Positions 36,289 to 45,733 of a stretch of DNA of 64,000 nt are shown piece by piece (within the stretch, counting starts at the first letter, position 1; the number at the start of each line of letters is the position of its first letter). The notes beneath the pieces are model-generated. The model saw only the letters and a list, made by a program, of their open reading frames with translations. It was not told where the DNA came from and ran no database searches. The stretch comes from Aphodosoma sp051870875. GTDB taxonomy: Bacteria; Bacteroidota; Bacteroidia; Bacteroidales; Paludibacteraceae. The DNA is taken from assembly GCA_051870875.1 (NCBI GenBank), contig JBJECG010000029.1:1-64000 (forward strand), read 5' to 3'. The translations under genes were made by a program, and so were the position numbers.

Positions 36289-37401
36289 TTATTTCAAGAA
36301 TTCTTCCACTGGAGTATAAGGCATATTGAATGCTTCACTTACAGCCTTGAAGCAGATTTTTCCGTCAATCATATTCAAACCAGCAGCCAAACCTGCATCG
36401 TCTTTACAAGCTTTCTTCCAACCTTTGTCTGCCAACTGCAGAGCGTAGGGCAGAGTAGCGTTGGCCAATGCGAGAGTTGAAGTATAAGGCACTGCACCCG
36501 GTATGTTGGCTACGCAATAGTGAACAATACCATCAACTTCAAAAATAGGCTCTGAGTGAGTAGTCGGATGAGATGTTTCGAAGCAACCGCCCTGGTCAAT
36601 GGCAACGTCCACCATCACAGTGCCTTTCGGCATCAGCTTCAACATATCGCGGCTTACAAGGTGTGGAGTCTTTGCTCCAGGTATCAGCACAGCGCCGATT
36701 ACCAAATCAACGTTTGCGAGCTCTTTTTCAATATTATATTGCGAACTGTAAAGAGTCTTTACATTCTTCGGCAACATATACTCCAACTGACGCAGACGAG
36801 GCAACGAAATATCTGTAATAGTGACGTCAGCACCCATACCGGCAGTAATCAACGCAGCATTATAACCCACGATACCACCACCAAGAACCAACACCTTGGC
36901 AGGTTTTACGCCCGGTACTCCACCCATCAATATACCTTTACCACCCTGAGGACGCTCCAAGAAACGCGCACCCTCCTGAGCTGCCATACGACCGGCCACC
37001 TCACTCATAGGCTGCAACAGCGGAAGCATACCATTTCTGGTCACAGTTTCAAAAGCAAGACATACAGCGCGTTGCTTTATCATAGCATGAGTGAGCTCTT
37101 CCTCCGATGCAAAATGAAAATAAGCAAACACCAACTGATCTTTCTTTATCAGTGGATATTCAGGAGCAATAGGCTCCTTCACCTTATATATCATATCGGC
37201 TTTTGAGTAAACATCCTCAATAGACGGTACAACAACAGCACCGGCTGCCACATATTCTTCATCAGAAAAACCACTACCCACACCGGCTGTACTCTGTACA
37301 TATACAGTATGGCCATGTTTTACAAACTCACGAACACCTCCGGGCGTTGCACCTACACGATTTTCGTTGTTCTTGATTTCTTTTGGAATTCCAATAATCA
37401 T
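36289..37401 (-). CDS. ald: Alanine dehydrogenase
   Basis: 370 residues, the standard length. Substrate-site motifs at the N-terminus (GIPKEIKNNENRVGATPGGV, with Arg15-type residue; YKVKEPIAPEY), the conserved His in AYFHFASEEELT, and the Rossmann NAD-binding motif VLGGGIVGYNAALITAGMGA followed by TLY. The enzyme interconverts L-alanine with pyruvate, ammonia and NADH. A -7 element TACCTTTG lies about 75 bases upstream. Confidence 0.95.
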   Translation of the reverse strand: MIIGIPKEIKNNENRVGATPGGVREFVKHGHTVYVQSTAGVGSGFSDEEYVAAGAVVVPSIEDVYSKADMIYKVKEPIAPEYPLIKKDQLVFAYFHFASEEELTHAMIKQRAVCLAFETVTRNGMLPLLQPMSEVAGRMAAQEGARFLERPQGGKGILMGGVPGVKPAKVLVLGGGIVGYNAALITAGMGADVTITDISLPRLRQLEYMLPKNVKTLYSSQYNIEKELANVDLVIGAVLIPGAKTPHLVSRDMLKLMPKGTVMVDVAIDQGGCFETSHPTTHSEPIFEVDGIVHYCVANIPGAVPYTSTLALANATLPYALQLADKGWKKACKDDAGLAAGLNMIDGKICFKAVSEAFNMPYTPVEEFLK

Positions 37402-37474
37402 GATAATGTTGTTTTTATTGTTTATTTGTATATTGTTTATTCAGTGGATTGACTGATTTTCAAAACCACTACGA

Positions 37475-37482
37475 CAAAGGTA
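37475..37482 (-). promoter_or_regulatory. -7 element (TACCTTTG) for ald
   Basis: TACCTTTG on the minus strand, with a predicted leader of about 70 bases; -33 element not clear. Confidence 0.5.
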
Positions 37483-37680
37483 TAATAAATCATTCGATTA
37501 ATACTCGTTATACACTATTTTTTTTTATGTTTTAGAACTATTTTTTGGCCAAACAGATAACATGTCTGAAAACGTTCACTTGTTAATTTGATATATAATA
37601 TATATGGTTTATAACTAACATTTTAGATAAAATATGCTATTACGGTACAAATAAAACCTATTACAAATCGATATAAAAAA
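37483..37680. other. AT-rich spacer between ald promoter and valS terminator
   Basis: Together with the flanking signals this makes up the 419-base gap between ald and valS. I see no gene or repeat in it. Confidence 0.4.
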
Positions 37681-37722
37681 CAGACAGCTCTATTTGTATT
37701 TTATTCGAAATAGGCCTGTCTG
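37681..37722 (-). terminator. Terminator of valS
   Basis: cagacag/ctgtctg outer stem plus ctattt/aaatag inner stem, followed on the minus strand by a run of six or more T. It lies about 100 bases after the valS stop. Confidence 0.8.
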
Positions 37723-37820
37723 CTTTTGGAAAGAACAATTTATGCATCGGACACATGTTGTGCCGTTTTCAATGCTAACCAACTTCAGGTGTAATAAATA
37801 TATACAAAATCGCAAAATGT

Positions 37821-40445
37821 TTAGTGATGTTGCAGCTTGTTTATATTTTCCTCCAATGACTTTATTTTGCTCTCGGCATCAGCCTGTTTTTTGCGTTCGT
37901 TGGCCACAATTTCAGGCTTAGCATTGTTTACAAAACGCTCGTTACCAAGCTTTTTCATCACCGAAGCAAGAAATCCCCGCAAATATTCCAACTCAGATCT
38001 CATTTTAGATATTTCTTCTTCCGTATTGATGTATCTGGTCATCGGAATAGCATACTCTGTAGTTCCAACCATATAAGATACAACAGCCGCTTCTTCTTGG
38101 CGTGAATGGATGACCGAAAGGTTGCTCAATTTCATGATTACCGGATTATAAGCATCATTGTGTTCGCCTTTTGTCACAAGCAATTCCAATTGCTCCTTGT
38201 TCGGGATATTCTTCGACAAACGGATAGTACGCACACCGGCTATTATATTTTTGACAATTTCAAACTCAGCAACAATGTTGTTTTCGATCTTGTGCCGTTG
38301 GGGTAATTGTGCTGTCATTATACTTTCTCCATCTTTACGTTCGCGAAGTATATGCCATATCTCTTCTGTAATGAACGGCATAAACGGGTGGAGTAGCAGA
38401 GTCAGTTCCTCGAAAAAACCGATGGTTGTATCATAAGTCTGTTTGTCTATAGGTTGAAGGTAAGCCGGCTTAACCATTTCAAGATACCACGATGAAAACT
38501 CGTCCCAGAACAGTTTGTACACCGTCATCAATGCCTCACTGATACGGTATTTCGAGAAATTATCGTTGATCTCTTCCATCGCACACGACAACTTGGCATT
38601 AAACCAGTCGATTGCTATCCGTGCACTTTCCGGCTGAAGCATATTCTTCACCTCAAAGTTCTTAACCAGACGCAGTGCATTCCATATCTTATTGTTGAAA
38701 TTACGCCCTTGTTCGCATAATGTTTCATCGAAAAGAATGTCATTACCAGCTGGTGCAGAAAGTATCATACCCATACGAACGCCATCAGCTCCATATTTAT
38801 CAATCAATTCGACAGGATCCGGTGAATTGCCCAAAGATTTGGACATCTTACGGCCAATTTTATCCCGCACAATTCCCGTGAAATAGACATTGCGGAATGG
38901 TTTTTCTTTTTTGTATTCATATCCTGCCATAATCATACGGGCAACCCAGAAGAAAATAATATCCGGAGCTGTCACAAGATCGGCTGTAGGGTAATAATAA
39001 TCAATTTCTTGATTACCCGGATTATTAATGCCATCAAAAAGAGATATAGGCCACAACCATGAAGAAAACCATGTATCAAGACAATCTTCATCCTGACGAA
39101 GGTCCTGGATAGTCAGAGCCTTGTTTCCTGTCTTGTCAATGGCTTGTCTCAAAGCATCTTCCGGAGTTTCGGCAACAACATAACCTTCATTATCCGGCAA
39201 ATAATACGCCGGTATACGATGCCCCCACCACAGTTGACGGCTTATGCACCAATCCTTTATGTTCTCCAGCCAATGACGATAGATATTTTTATATCTCGCA
39301 GGGTGGAATTTTATATCGTCATTCATCACCGGATCCAAAGCTATTTTAGCCATGTGTTCCATTTTCAAAAACCACTGCATCGACAGTTTCGGCTCAATTA
39401 CCACATTCGTACGCTCTGAATAACCCACCTTATTCACATAATCTTCTATCTTCTCAATCAATCCGGCAGTCTGCAAATCTTCAACTATCTGTTTGCGTAC
39501 ATCAAAACGATCCATACCACAATACATGCCAGCAGACTTGCTTATTGTGCCATTGTCATTAAATATATCTATACTCTGCAAGTGATATTTCTCACCTAAC
39601 ATATAGTCGTTTACATCATGAGCAGGAGTCACTTTCAGACAACCGGTACCAAATTCCATGTCTACGTATTCATCTTCGATCACAGGAATTTCACGGCCAA
39701 CAAGAGGAACAATTACCCGTTTGCCGTGCAAATACTTATTTTTCTCATCGTTAGGGTTGATGCACATAGCAGTATCTCCCATAATGGTTTCCGGACGGGT
39801 GGTAGCTACAATGGCATAACAATCTTCGCCTACTATCTTATATCTAAGATAATAAAGTTTACCCTGTTGTTCTTTGAAAACGACCTCCTCATCAGATATT
39901 GCTGTAAGAGCCTTCGGATCCCAATTGACCATACGTACACCACGATAGATCAAACCCTTACGATATAAATCGCAAAAGACCTTAATTACCGAAGAAGAAC
40001 GGATATCGTCTTTTGTAAATGCTATACGATCCCAATCACATGAGGCTCCAAGACGACGCAACTGTTTGAGAATGATACCCCCATGTTCATTAGTCCAATC
40101 CCATGCATATTTAAGAAACTCGTCACGAGAAATGTCGGTTTTCTTTATTCCTTGCTGAGCCAATTTGTTTACAACTTTTGCTTCCGTAGCAATTGAAGCG
40201 TGGTCGGTACCAGGTACCCAGCAAGCATTGTATCCAATCATGCGAGCGCGACGCACCAATATATCCTGCAATGTGTTATTTAGCATGTGGCCCATGTGCA
40301 ATACACCGGTAACATTAGGGGGAGGGATAACCACTGTATATGGTTTACGCCCATCGGGCTTACTCGAGAATAGTTTGTTGTCAAGCCAATATTGATACCA
40401 TTTTGACTCTATTTCTTGAGGTGTATATTTACTGCTGATTTCCAT
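37821..40445 (-). CDS. valS: Valine--tRNA ligase
   Basis: 874 residues, class I synthetase. The HIGH-like motif is in PPPNVTGVLHMGHMLNN, the editing domain has ATTRPETIMGDTA, and the KMSKS loop is in GRKMSKSLGNSPDP. Anticodon-binding helices and the C-terminal coiled coil (EEISKMRSELEYLRGFLASV ... LEENINKLQHH) complete the architecture. It charges tRNA-Val and edits threonine. The 534-base upstream gap has no clear TAnnTTTG on the coding strand. Confidence 0.97.
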   Translation of the reverse strand: MEISSKYTPQEIESKWYQYWLDNKLFSSKPDGRKPYTVVIPPPNVTGVLHMGHMLNNTLQDILVRRARMIGYNACWVPGTDHASIATEAKVVNKLAQQGIKKTDISRDEFLKYAWDWTNEHGGIILKQLRRLGASCDWDRIAFTKDDIRSSSVIKVFCDLYRKGLIYRGVRMVNWDPKALTAISDEEVVFKEQQGKLYYLRYKIVGEDCYAIVATTRPETIMGDTAMCINPNDEKNKYLHGKRVIVPLVGREIPVIEDEYVDMEFGTGCLKVTPAHDVNDYMLGEKYHLQSIDIFNDNGTISKSAGMYCGMDRFDVRKQIVEDLQTAGLIEKIEDYVNKVGYSERTNVVIEPKLSMQWFLKMEHMAKIALDPVMNDDIKFHPARYKNIYRHWLENIKDWCISRQLWWGHRIPAYYLPDNEGYVVAETPEDALRQAIDKTGNKALTIQDLRQDEDCLDTWFSSWLWPISLFDGINNPGNQEIDYYYPTADLVTAPDIIFFWVARMIMAGYEYKKEKPFRNVYFTGIVRDKIGRKMSKSLGNSPDPVELIDKYGADGVRMGMILSAPAGNDILFDETLCEQGRNFNNKIWNALRLVKNFEVKNMLQPESARIAIDWFNAKLSCAMEEINDNFSKYRISEALMTVYKLFWDEFSSWYLEMVKPAYLQPIDKQTYDTTIGFFEELTLLLHPFMPFITEEIWHILRERKDGESIMTAQLPQRHKIENNIVAEFEIVKNIIAGVRTIRLSKNIPNKEQLELLVTKGEHNDAYNPVIMKLSNLSVIHSRQEEAAVVSYMVGTTEYAIPMTRYINTEEEISKMRSELEYLRGFLASVMKKLGNERFVNNAKPEIVANERKKQADAESKIKSLEENINKLQHH

Positions 40446-40979
40446 GATATATAATAATTTAGCCGAAAAATTAAGATAAATGATTCTTGAAGTTAATCAA
40501 TCAACCCTCACAATTAGTCGCCAACACACTGTTAAAATAAAAAAGAAAGTAAAGTAATGCCATTTTCCATTCAGCATCCGCAAAAAACAGATAATATTTT
40601 TAGATTGGCAACAAAAGCAAAAAGAAAACAGGTGCAGTCCTTTTTCTCTCACAGAATTCATGAATAGCAATATCAATCAGTACGTCTTTATCAGATATGT
40701 ATCGGTGCACACTGTTATAATGACAAGTCTTACGATCAATTACCAGCGAAGAAAAATGCTAAAGAAACAAGTCTGTTTTATCTTTGTCTATACTAAGAAA
40801 ATTTTCATATATTAAATATATAACATTTGTTATCTCAAACATTATATTATAATTCAAGCTAATTGATCCTTAATCACCTTCTTCTGTTGTTTGACATTAG
40901 TAAGTATCACATTAACTGCAAACAAAAGGCAAATATTTACAAAACCAACCGTTTGTACTATTATAATAAAACGAATCAA
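40446..40979. other. Long AT-rich region upstream of valS
   Basis: 534 bases between valS start and the next gene end. I find no coding frame, tRNA-like fold or T-box-like specifier structure. A TATCTTTG at 40779-40786 on the plus strand has no matching -33 element or gene. Confidence 0.4.
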
Positions 40980-41366
40980 TCAATGAACAGCTACTATATC
41001 ATCGACAATAAATTCACTAACTCCGCGCCAGAAAATCGGAGCCAGGTATTCTTTATAATGCAACTCAACTGTTCTGCCTGAACAGTGCATCAACGAATCA
41101 GCCAATTGCTTATTGGCCACAGAGAACTGGAATTCATAATTTTGAATAACACCATTATTTGAGGTAACGCCTTTTGTTTGTCCTCTGAAACCGGATTGAA
41201 TGAGTTTGCCTTCATAAGTTTTGAAAACATACCCTTTATATACAATATAGTTTAGATCACCAGCCTTGACACCTTCACCAAATACAAAATAATACCTGAA
41301 ATAGAATGCAATAGAAAGTATAGCTACAACAACTAACGATGATATCCAAATAATTTTACGTCTCAT
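40980..41366 (-). CDS. Small membrane-anchored protein of unknown function
   Basis: 128 residues from the ATG at 41366; an upstream non-ATG start would place coding sequence over the promoter. One N-terminal hydrophobic helix (about 5-24, WISSLVVVAILSIAFYFRYY) is followed by a small beta domain (GVKAGDLNYIVYKGYVFKTY, EGKLIQSGFR, later FQFSVANKQLADSLMHCSGR). Similar short Bacteroidales proteins have been labelled 6-phosphogluconate dehydrogenase, but this is far too short for that enzyme and has no dinucleotide motif, so I leave the function open. Confidence 0.75.
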   Translation of the reverse strand: MRRKIIWISSLVVVAILSIAFYFRYYFVFGEGVKAGDLNYIVYKGYVFKTYEGKLIQSGFRGQTKGVTSNNGVIQNYEFQFSVANKQLADSLMHCSGRTVELHYKEYLAPIFWRGVSEFIVDDIVAVH

Positions 41367-41417
41367 ATTATACTGATATTTGATTAATCTTGTATGTAAA
41401 AATACCACAAAAGCACC

Positions 41418-41449
41418 TTGCAAAGATACGAATTTTATCCGTATCTTTG
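41418..41449 (+). promoter_or_regulatory. Plus-strand promoter with no protein gene downstream
   Basis: TTG (41418-41420), 21-bp spacer and TATCTTTG (41442-41449) match the consensus. Predicted transcription starts near 41453 and runs into a 300-base region without an open frame. Confidence 0.5.
41421..41428 (-). promoter_or_regulatory. -7 element (TATCTTTG) for small membrane protein gene
   Basis: TATCTTTG on the minus strand, about 50 bases upstream of the ATG at 41366. It is the mirror image of the plus-strand element at 41442, so the two promoters overlap and face apart. Confidence 0.5.
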
Positions 41450-41452
41450 TAA

Positions 41453-41675
41453 TAATCATATTAAAATATTTGCTGCTATATATAATGTGGTTTAATATTA
41501 ATGGTTTGAGCTGCTAAATATCTAAATAAACCACATATCAATATTTTGTGCCATTTTTAGTTATAATCATGATTATGATAAATAAAGTGTATGCATAAGC
41601 AAACTTTAATCTTTTTCTTAGTAATCGCGTATATATACAATGTGTGGGATAGATAACCCACAATCCAAATAAAAA
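41453..41675 (+). ncRNA. Candidate small RNA
   Basis: Downstream of the promoter above there are two clean hairpins: atgtggttta (41485-41494) with taaaccacat (41527-41536), and tgtggg (41643-41648) with cccaca (41657-41662). No coding frame exists. The 3' end could be the hairpin at 41676-41722, which is mainly the terminator of the convergent TPR gene. This is only a candidate; hairpins also arise by chance in AT-rich DNA. Confidence 0.3.
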
Positions 41676-41722
41676 GTAACTCTAAAAGTTTTCCTCTTTT
41701 CAAGATTCAACTTTAGAGTTAC
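41676..41722 (-). terminator. Terminator of TPR gene
   Basis: gtaactctaaa (41676-41686) pairs with tttagagttac (41712-41722); on the minus strand CTTTTTATTTGG follows. It lies 28 bases after the TPR gene stop. Confidence 0.85.
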
Positions 41723-41749
41723 CTAAAACACAATTTAAATATTTATTTT

Positions 41750-42991
41750 TTATCCGTTGATACGTTTTACAATATCGTTGTATTTTTGCTGATATGACGG
41801 ATCATCATCGGAGAAACGATAATACAAGCCGCGAAGAATTTTCATTGCTTCAATATCATCGGCATTAATTTCAATGGCTTTCTCAAAAAAAGGAATCGCC
41901 TCCTTATAGATTTTGTTCACTTCTTCCATTGCTGCATCCAGTTGCTTAAAGTCGCGTATACTGTTAGCCTCACCTTCAGCTTTAAATGCCTTATTGTAAA
42001 TAAGACGACCTTTGTTGACCCAAGCATCTGCCATTTGTGGATTGATTGACAATGCCCTATCGAAATTTTCCATTGCGCCTTCATAATCTTCCTTAAGTTC
42101 CAACATCGACCCTTTTACATTATAAAGTTGAGGATTTCCAGGGTCTTTTTCTATAGCTTTATTCAGATATTCAGTGGCCTTCTCAGGTTCACCTCCATAT
42201 ACATAATAGTTGATAAGGTTACCGAGATAATAGAATTCCTGAGGGTATTTTTCAACACCTTCCTGTAGTGTTGCAATATAGGAAGCGGTGTCTTTTTCTG
42301 CCTGATATAGCTGACACAAAACTTGAAGAACGGTATTTCCTTTATGTCCGAATGCTTTGAGATCGTTGTACATTCTGATAGCCTGTTGATTCATATCTCC
42401 AGCCCATGCACTTTGTGCAGCATACATTTTAATGTCGTAATACGTGCTGTCTTTTACAGGAGCATTTTTATCATTCTCAAACAAAGGCATATCCACAATA
42501 TTGACATGAGTTTCAAAACCTTTGATGGCACTCTCCCACTCCTTGTTCTCAAATTTTTTCACACCGTAATTTACAAGCATCATTTTACGGTAAATATTGA
42601 GCATAGAGGCCTTAATTTTGTTTGTGAATTTAGGCTTAACTTTCCCTTTTGCATCAGGACGAAGATCCATTTCATAAGCTTTGGTATAATATGCAACGGC
42701 TTTCAGTGCATCTTCACCCATAACTTCATCACTACCGATTCCGGTTTGGACTTTAAGAAATTCGGCATCGGCCGCTTTTTCATATACGAGCCCTGCCACA
42801 TACCATGTATTGGTCAGATCTTTGGTTTCATCATTGGCCAGAGCTGCCTGAATCATGTCTTTTGCTGCATTGTAATCAGGATTGTCCACTGACAATGCTT
42901 TGTTTTTAGCTCCATTGACATTTGCTTTCTGAGCAAATCCAGTTACCAAAAACGCCAAGAATAACACATTAATTAAGAGAAAACGTTTCAT
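41750..42991 (-). CDS. Exported tetratricopeptide repeat protein
   Basis: 413 residues with a signal peptide (MKRFLLINVLFLAFLVTGFA, then QK). The rest is helical; clear TPR units include AYYTKAYEMDLRPDA, GEPEKATEYLNKAIEKDPGN and YEGAMENFDRALSINPQMAD, ending with a helical ...YNDIVKRING. TPR proteins act as protein-binding scaffolds; the partner is unknown. It follows gyrA by 64 bp on the same strand, an order I recall from other Bacteroidales, and is probably cotranscribed with it. Confidence 0.88.
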   Translation of the reverse strand: MKRFLLINVLFLAFLVTGFAQKANVNGAKNKALSVDNPDYNAAKDMIQAALANDETKDLTNTWYVAGLVYEKAADAEFLKVQTGIGSDEVMGEDALKAVAYYTKAYEMDLRPDAKGKVKPKFTNKIKASMLNIYRKMMLVNYGVKKFENKEWESAIKGFETHVNIVDMPLFENDKNAPVKDSTYYDIKMYAAQSAWAGDMNQQAIRMYNDLKAFGHKGNTVLQVLCQLYQAEKDTASYIATLQEGVEKYPQEFYYLGNLINYYVYGGEPEKATEYLNKAIEKDPGNPQLYNVKGSMLELKEDYEGAMENFDRALSINPQMADAWVNKGRLIYNKAFKAEGEANSIRDFKQLDAAMEEVNKIYKEAIPFFEKAIEINADDIEAMKILRGLYYRFSDDDPSYQQKYNDIVKRING

Positions 42992-43055
42992 GATAATAAA
43001 TGATTGTTTTGTTTATTTGTAATGATATTATTTATTTGTATTCAAAATACGCAAA

Positions 43056-45584
43056 TCAAGCATTGTCATTACCTCCATCAATAAATTCGTCAGACAACCT
43101 TCCGGCATTCAAGTCTTCACCATCTTCAGTTTCGGTCTGTACCTTACATACAGATGCTATTTCATCGTTTCTTTTTTCGAGATTTATAAGACGCACTCCT
43201 TGAGCGGCGCGACCTATTATACCGAGATCCGAGACTTTCATACGAATAGTGATACCTGACTTGTTGATTATCATAAGGTCATTGTCGTCATTTACGGCCT
43301 TTACGGCAACCAATTTACCTGTCTTTTCTGTAATATTGATGGTTTTGACGCCCTTGCCTCCGCGATTAGTAATACGATAATCTTCCAAATCAGATCGTTT
43401 GCCATACCCAAGTTCACTAACAACCAAGACATTATCAGAAGAACCTTTGGGTATATTTATCATACCGATTACTTCATCCGTAGGATCATCCTCATCCAAA
43501 GCCATGCCACGCACCCCAGTTGCGCTACGACCCATTTCACGGACTTTATTTTCATTGAAACGGATTGCGCGACCATTACGATTGGCAATAAGTATCTCAT
43601 CATCGCCATTGGTCAGACGCACCTGTATAACCTGATCATCTTCACGTATAGTAATTGCGTTGACACCATTCTGACGAGGACGAGAATATGCTTCCAATGC
43701 TGTTTTCTTAATAATACCCTGCTTAGTACAAAAGACAAGAAAATGATTCCTGTTATATTCAGGATCTTGCAATTGCTTTATCCGAATAAATGCGTTTACT
43801 TTATCACCTTGGTCAATATTCAGCATATTCTGAATGGCACGTCCCTTACTCATCTTGTTGCCTTCCGGAATTTGATATACTTTCAACCAATAACATTTAC
43901 CCCTTTGGGTAAAAAACAGCATAGTAGCATGCATTGATGCCGGATATATGAACTCTATAAAGTCTTCGTCACGCGAGCTACTGCCCTTAGACCCGACACC
44001 TCCGCGGTTTTGAGCCTTGAAATCTGCCAAGGGCGTACGTTTGATATACCCCATGTGTGAAATGGTAATGATCATTTCATCATCAGCATAAAAATCTTCG
44101 GGGTTAAATTCTTCGCTTGCATAGATAATTTCGGTACGACGTTCATCACCGTATTTGTCTTTCAGTTCGATAAGTTCGTTTTTGATGATTTCCATTCGAC
44201 GTTCTATACGATTGAGGATGTCGTTCAAATCCTGGATTCTAAGCAAGAGATCTTCATACTCAGCCCGAAGCTTGTCTTGTTCCATGCCGGTAAGTTGCCT
44301 CAAACGCATTTCAACTATGTAGGCAGCTTGACGTTCGGAAAGAGAAAAACGCTCTATGAGCCGGATTTTAGCTTCATCAGGAGTCTTTGAATCACGGATT
44401 ATGGCAATAGCTTCATCCAGATTGTCAAGAATGATCATACAGCCCTGAAGCAATTCGGCACGTTCTTCCGCTTTTTTCAGTTCAAATCTTGTACGGCGTG
44501 TAACCACTTCGTGCCGATGTTCAACGAAACAGTGGATAAGATCTTTAAGATTAAGAAGTTGTGGTCTGCCGTCAACTAATGCTATATTATTGACACTGAA
44601 TGAAGATTGCAAAGCCGTCAACTTAAAAAGTTTGTTGAGTATGACGTTGGCATTACCATCGCGTTTCACGTCTATGACAATACGCATACCCTGCCGGTCC
44701 GATTCATCGTTGACGTTGGATATGCCCTCGATTTTTTTCTCTATGGCCAGATCAGCAATACTTTTAATAAGTTCAGCTTTGTTGACCATATAAGGTATTT
44801 CGGAAATGATAATTTTATCGTTCTCCTTTTCATTGCTTTCTATCTCAGCTTTAGAACGGATCATGATACGTCCACGTCCGGTTTCAAAAGCCTCCTTCAC
44901 ACCAGCATAGCCATATATATAACCACCTGTGGGAAAATCCGGGGCTTTTATATATTGCATCAATCCTGGTATGTCAATATCAGGATTATCTATATAAGCG
45001 ACAATAGCATCAACAGTTTCAGACAAGTTGTGTGGAGCCATATTAGTGGCCATACCTACAGCAATACCAGAAGATCCATTGACCAGAAGATTCGGAAAGC
45101 GAGTAGGAAGGACAACAGGTTCTTTAAGAGTTTCATCGAAGTTAGGGGTAAAATTGACCGTATCCTTATCGATGTCCTTCAACATCTCTTCTGCAATTTT
45201 CTGCAACCTTACTTCAGTATAACGCATAGCAGCAGGGCCATCACCATCAACCGAGCCGAAATTTCCCTGTGGGTCAACCAAAGGATAACGCAATGACCAC
45301 GCCTGTGCCATACGCACCAGCGTACCGTAAATAGAAGAATCGCCATGAGGGTGATACTTACCCATAACTTCACCTACTATACGAGCTGATTTCTTGAACG
45401 GTTTATCATTGGTGTTTCCCAATTCATTCATGCCGAAAAGAACACGACGATGCACCGGTTTGAATCCATCCCTGACATCAGGAAGGGCACGTGCAACGAT
45501 AACAGACATCGAATAATCAATATACGCCTGACGCATCTGATCCTCAACGTTTATATGTATGATCCTCTCATCATTATCTACCAT
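43056..45584 (-). CDS. gyrA: DNA gyrase subunit A
   Basis: 842 residues from the ATG at 45584 (MVDNDERIIHINVEDQMRQA); a longer frame overlaps the promoter. The breakage-reunion domain has the catalytic Tyr122 in AAMRYTEVRL, and the quinolone region reads HPHGDSSIYGTLVRMAQ with Ser83 kept but Gly at position 87. The GyrA box lies in the C-terminal beta-pinwheel (QNRGGVGSKGSS, GATGVRGM-like TGVRGMALDE). The tail is acidic. With GyrB it introduces negative supercoils. ParC is excluded by the full set of six pinwheel blades and the GyrA box. Confidence 0.95.
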   Translation of the reverse strand: MVDNDERIIHINVEDQMRQAYIDYSMSVIVARALPDVRDGFKPVHRRVLFGMNELGNTNDKPFKKSARIVGEVMGKYHPHGDSSIYGTLVRMAQAWSLRYPLVDPQGNFGSVDGDGPAAMRYTEVRLQKIAEEMLKDIDKDTVNFTPNFDETLKEPVVLPTRFPNLLVNGSSGIAVGMATNMAPHNLSETVDAIVAYIDNPDIDIPGLMQYIKAPDFPTGGYIYGYAGVKEAFETGRGRIMIRSKAEIESNEKENDKIIISEIPYMVNKAELIKSIADLAIEKKIEGISNVNDESDRQGMRIVIDVKRDGNANVILNKLFKLTALQSSFSVNNIALVDGRPQLLNLKDLIHCFVEHRHEVVTRRTRFELKKAEERAELLQGCMIILDNLDEAIAIIRDSKTPDEAKIRLIERFSLSERQAAYIVEMRLRQLTGMEQDKLRAEYEDLLLRIQDLNDILNRIERRMEIIKNELIELKDKYGDERRTEIIYASEEFNPEDFYADDEMIITISHMGYIKRTPLADFKAQNRGGVGSKGSSSRDEDFIEFIYPASMHATMLFFTQRGKCYWLKVYQIPEGNKMSKGRAIQNMLNIDQGDKVNAFIRIKQLQDPEYNRNHFLVFCTKQGIIKKTALEAYSRPRQNGVNAITIREDDQVIQVRLTNGDDEILIANRNGRAIRFNENKVREMGRSATGVRGMALDEDDPTDEVIGMINIPKGSSDNVLVVSELGYGKRSDLEDYRITNRGGKGVKTINITEKTGKLVAVKAVNDDNDLMIINKSGITIRMKVSDLGIIGRAAQGVRLINLEKRNDEIASVCKVQTETEDGEDLNAGRLSDEFIDGGNDNA

Positions 45585-45647
45585 AGTAATTATATTAATG
45601 TAATTATTGTATAAAAAATTTGATTTATCCATTGACAAAATCGAGTG

Positions 45648-45678
45648 TAAAGGTACTATTTTTTTTTCAATCACACAA
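45648..45678 (-). promoter_or_regulatory. Promoter of gyrA
   Basis: TTG (45678-45676), 20-bp spacer and TACCTTTA (45655-45648) on the minus strand, one base off the consensus; leader about 60 bases. Confidence 0.55.
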
Positions 45679-45733
45679 TGTGCCTTTGCTGCTCTTTACC
45701 TCAAATATAATATGGCGTATATTGAGGTCTGTT

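Noticed and set aside
40446..40979. T-box or other leader riboswitch upstream of valS
   Set aside because: No specifier loop, antiterminator or conserved T-box sequence could be found, and such leaders are not expected in Bacteroidota.
40980..41366. Label of 6-phosphogluconate dehydrogenase for the small anchored protein
   Set aside because: 128 residues with no dinucleotide-binding motif cannot be that enzyme; the label in some databases seems to be an error.
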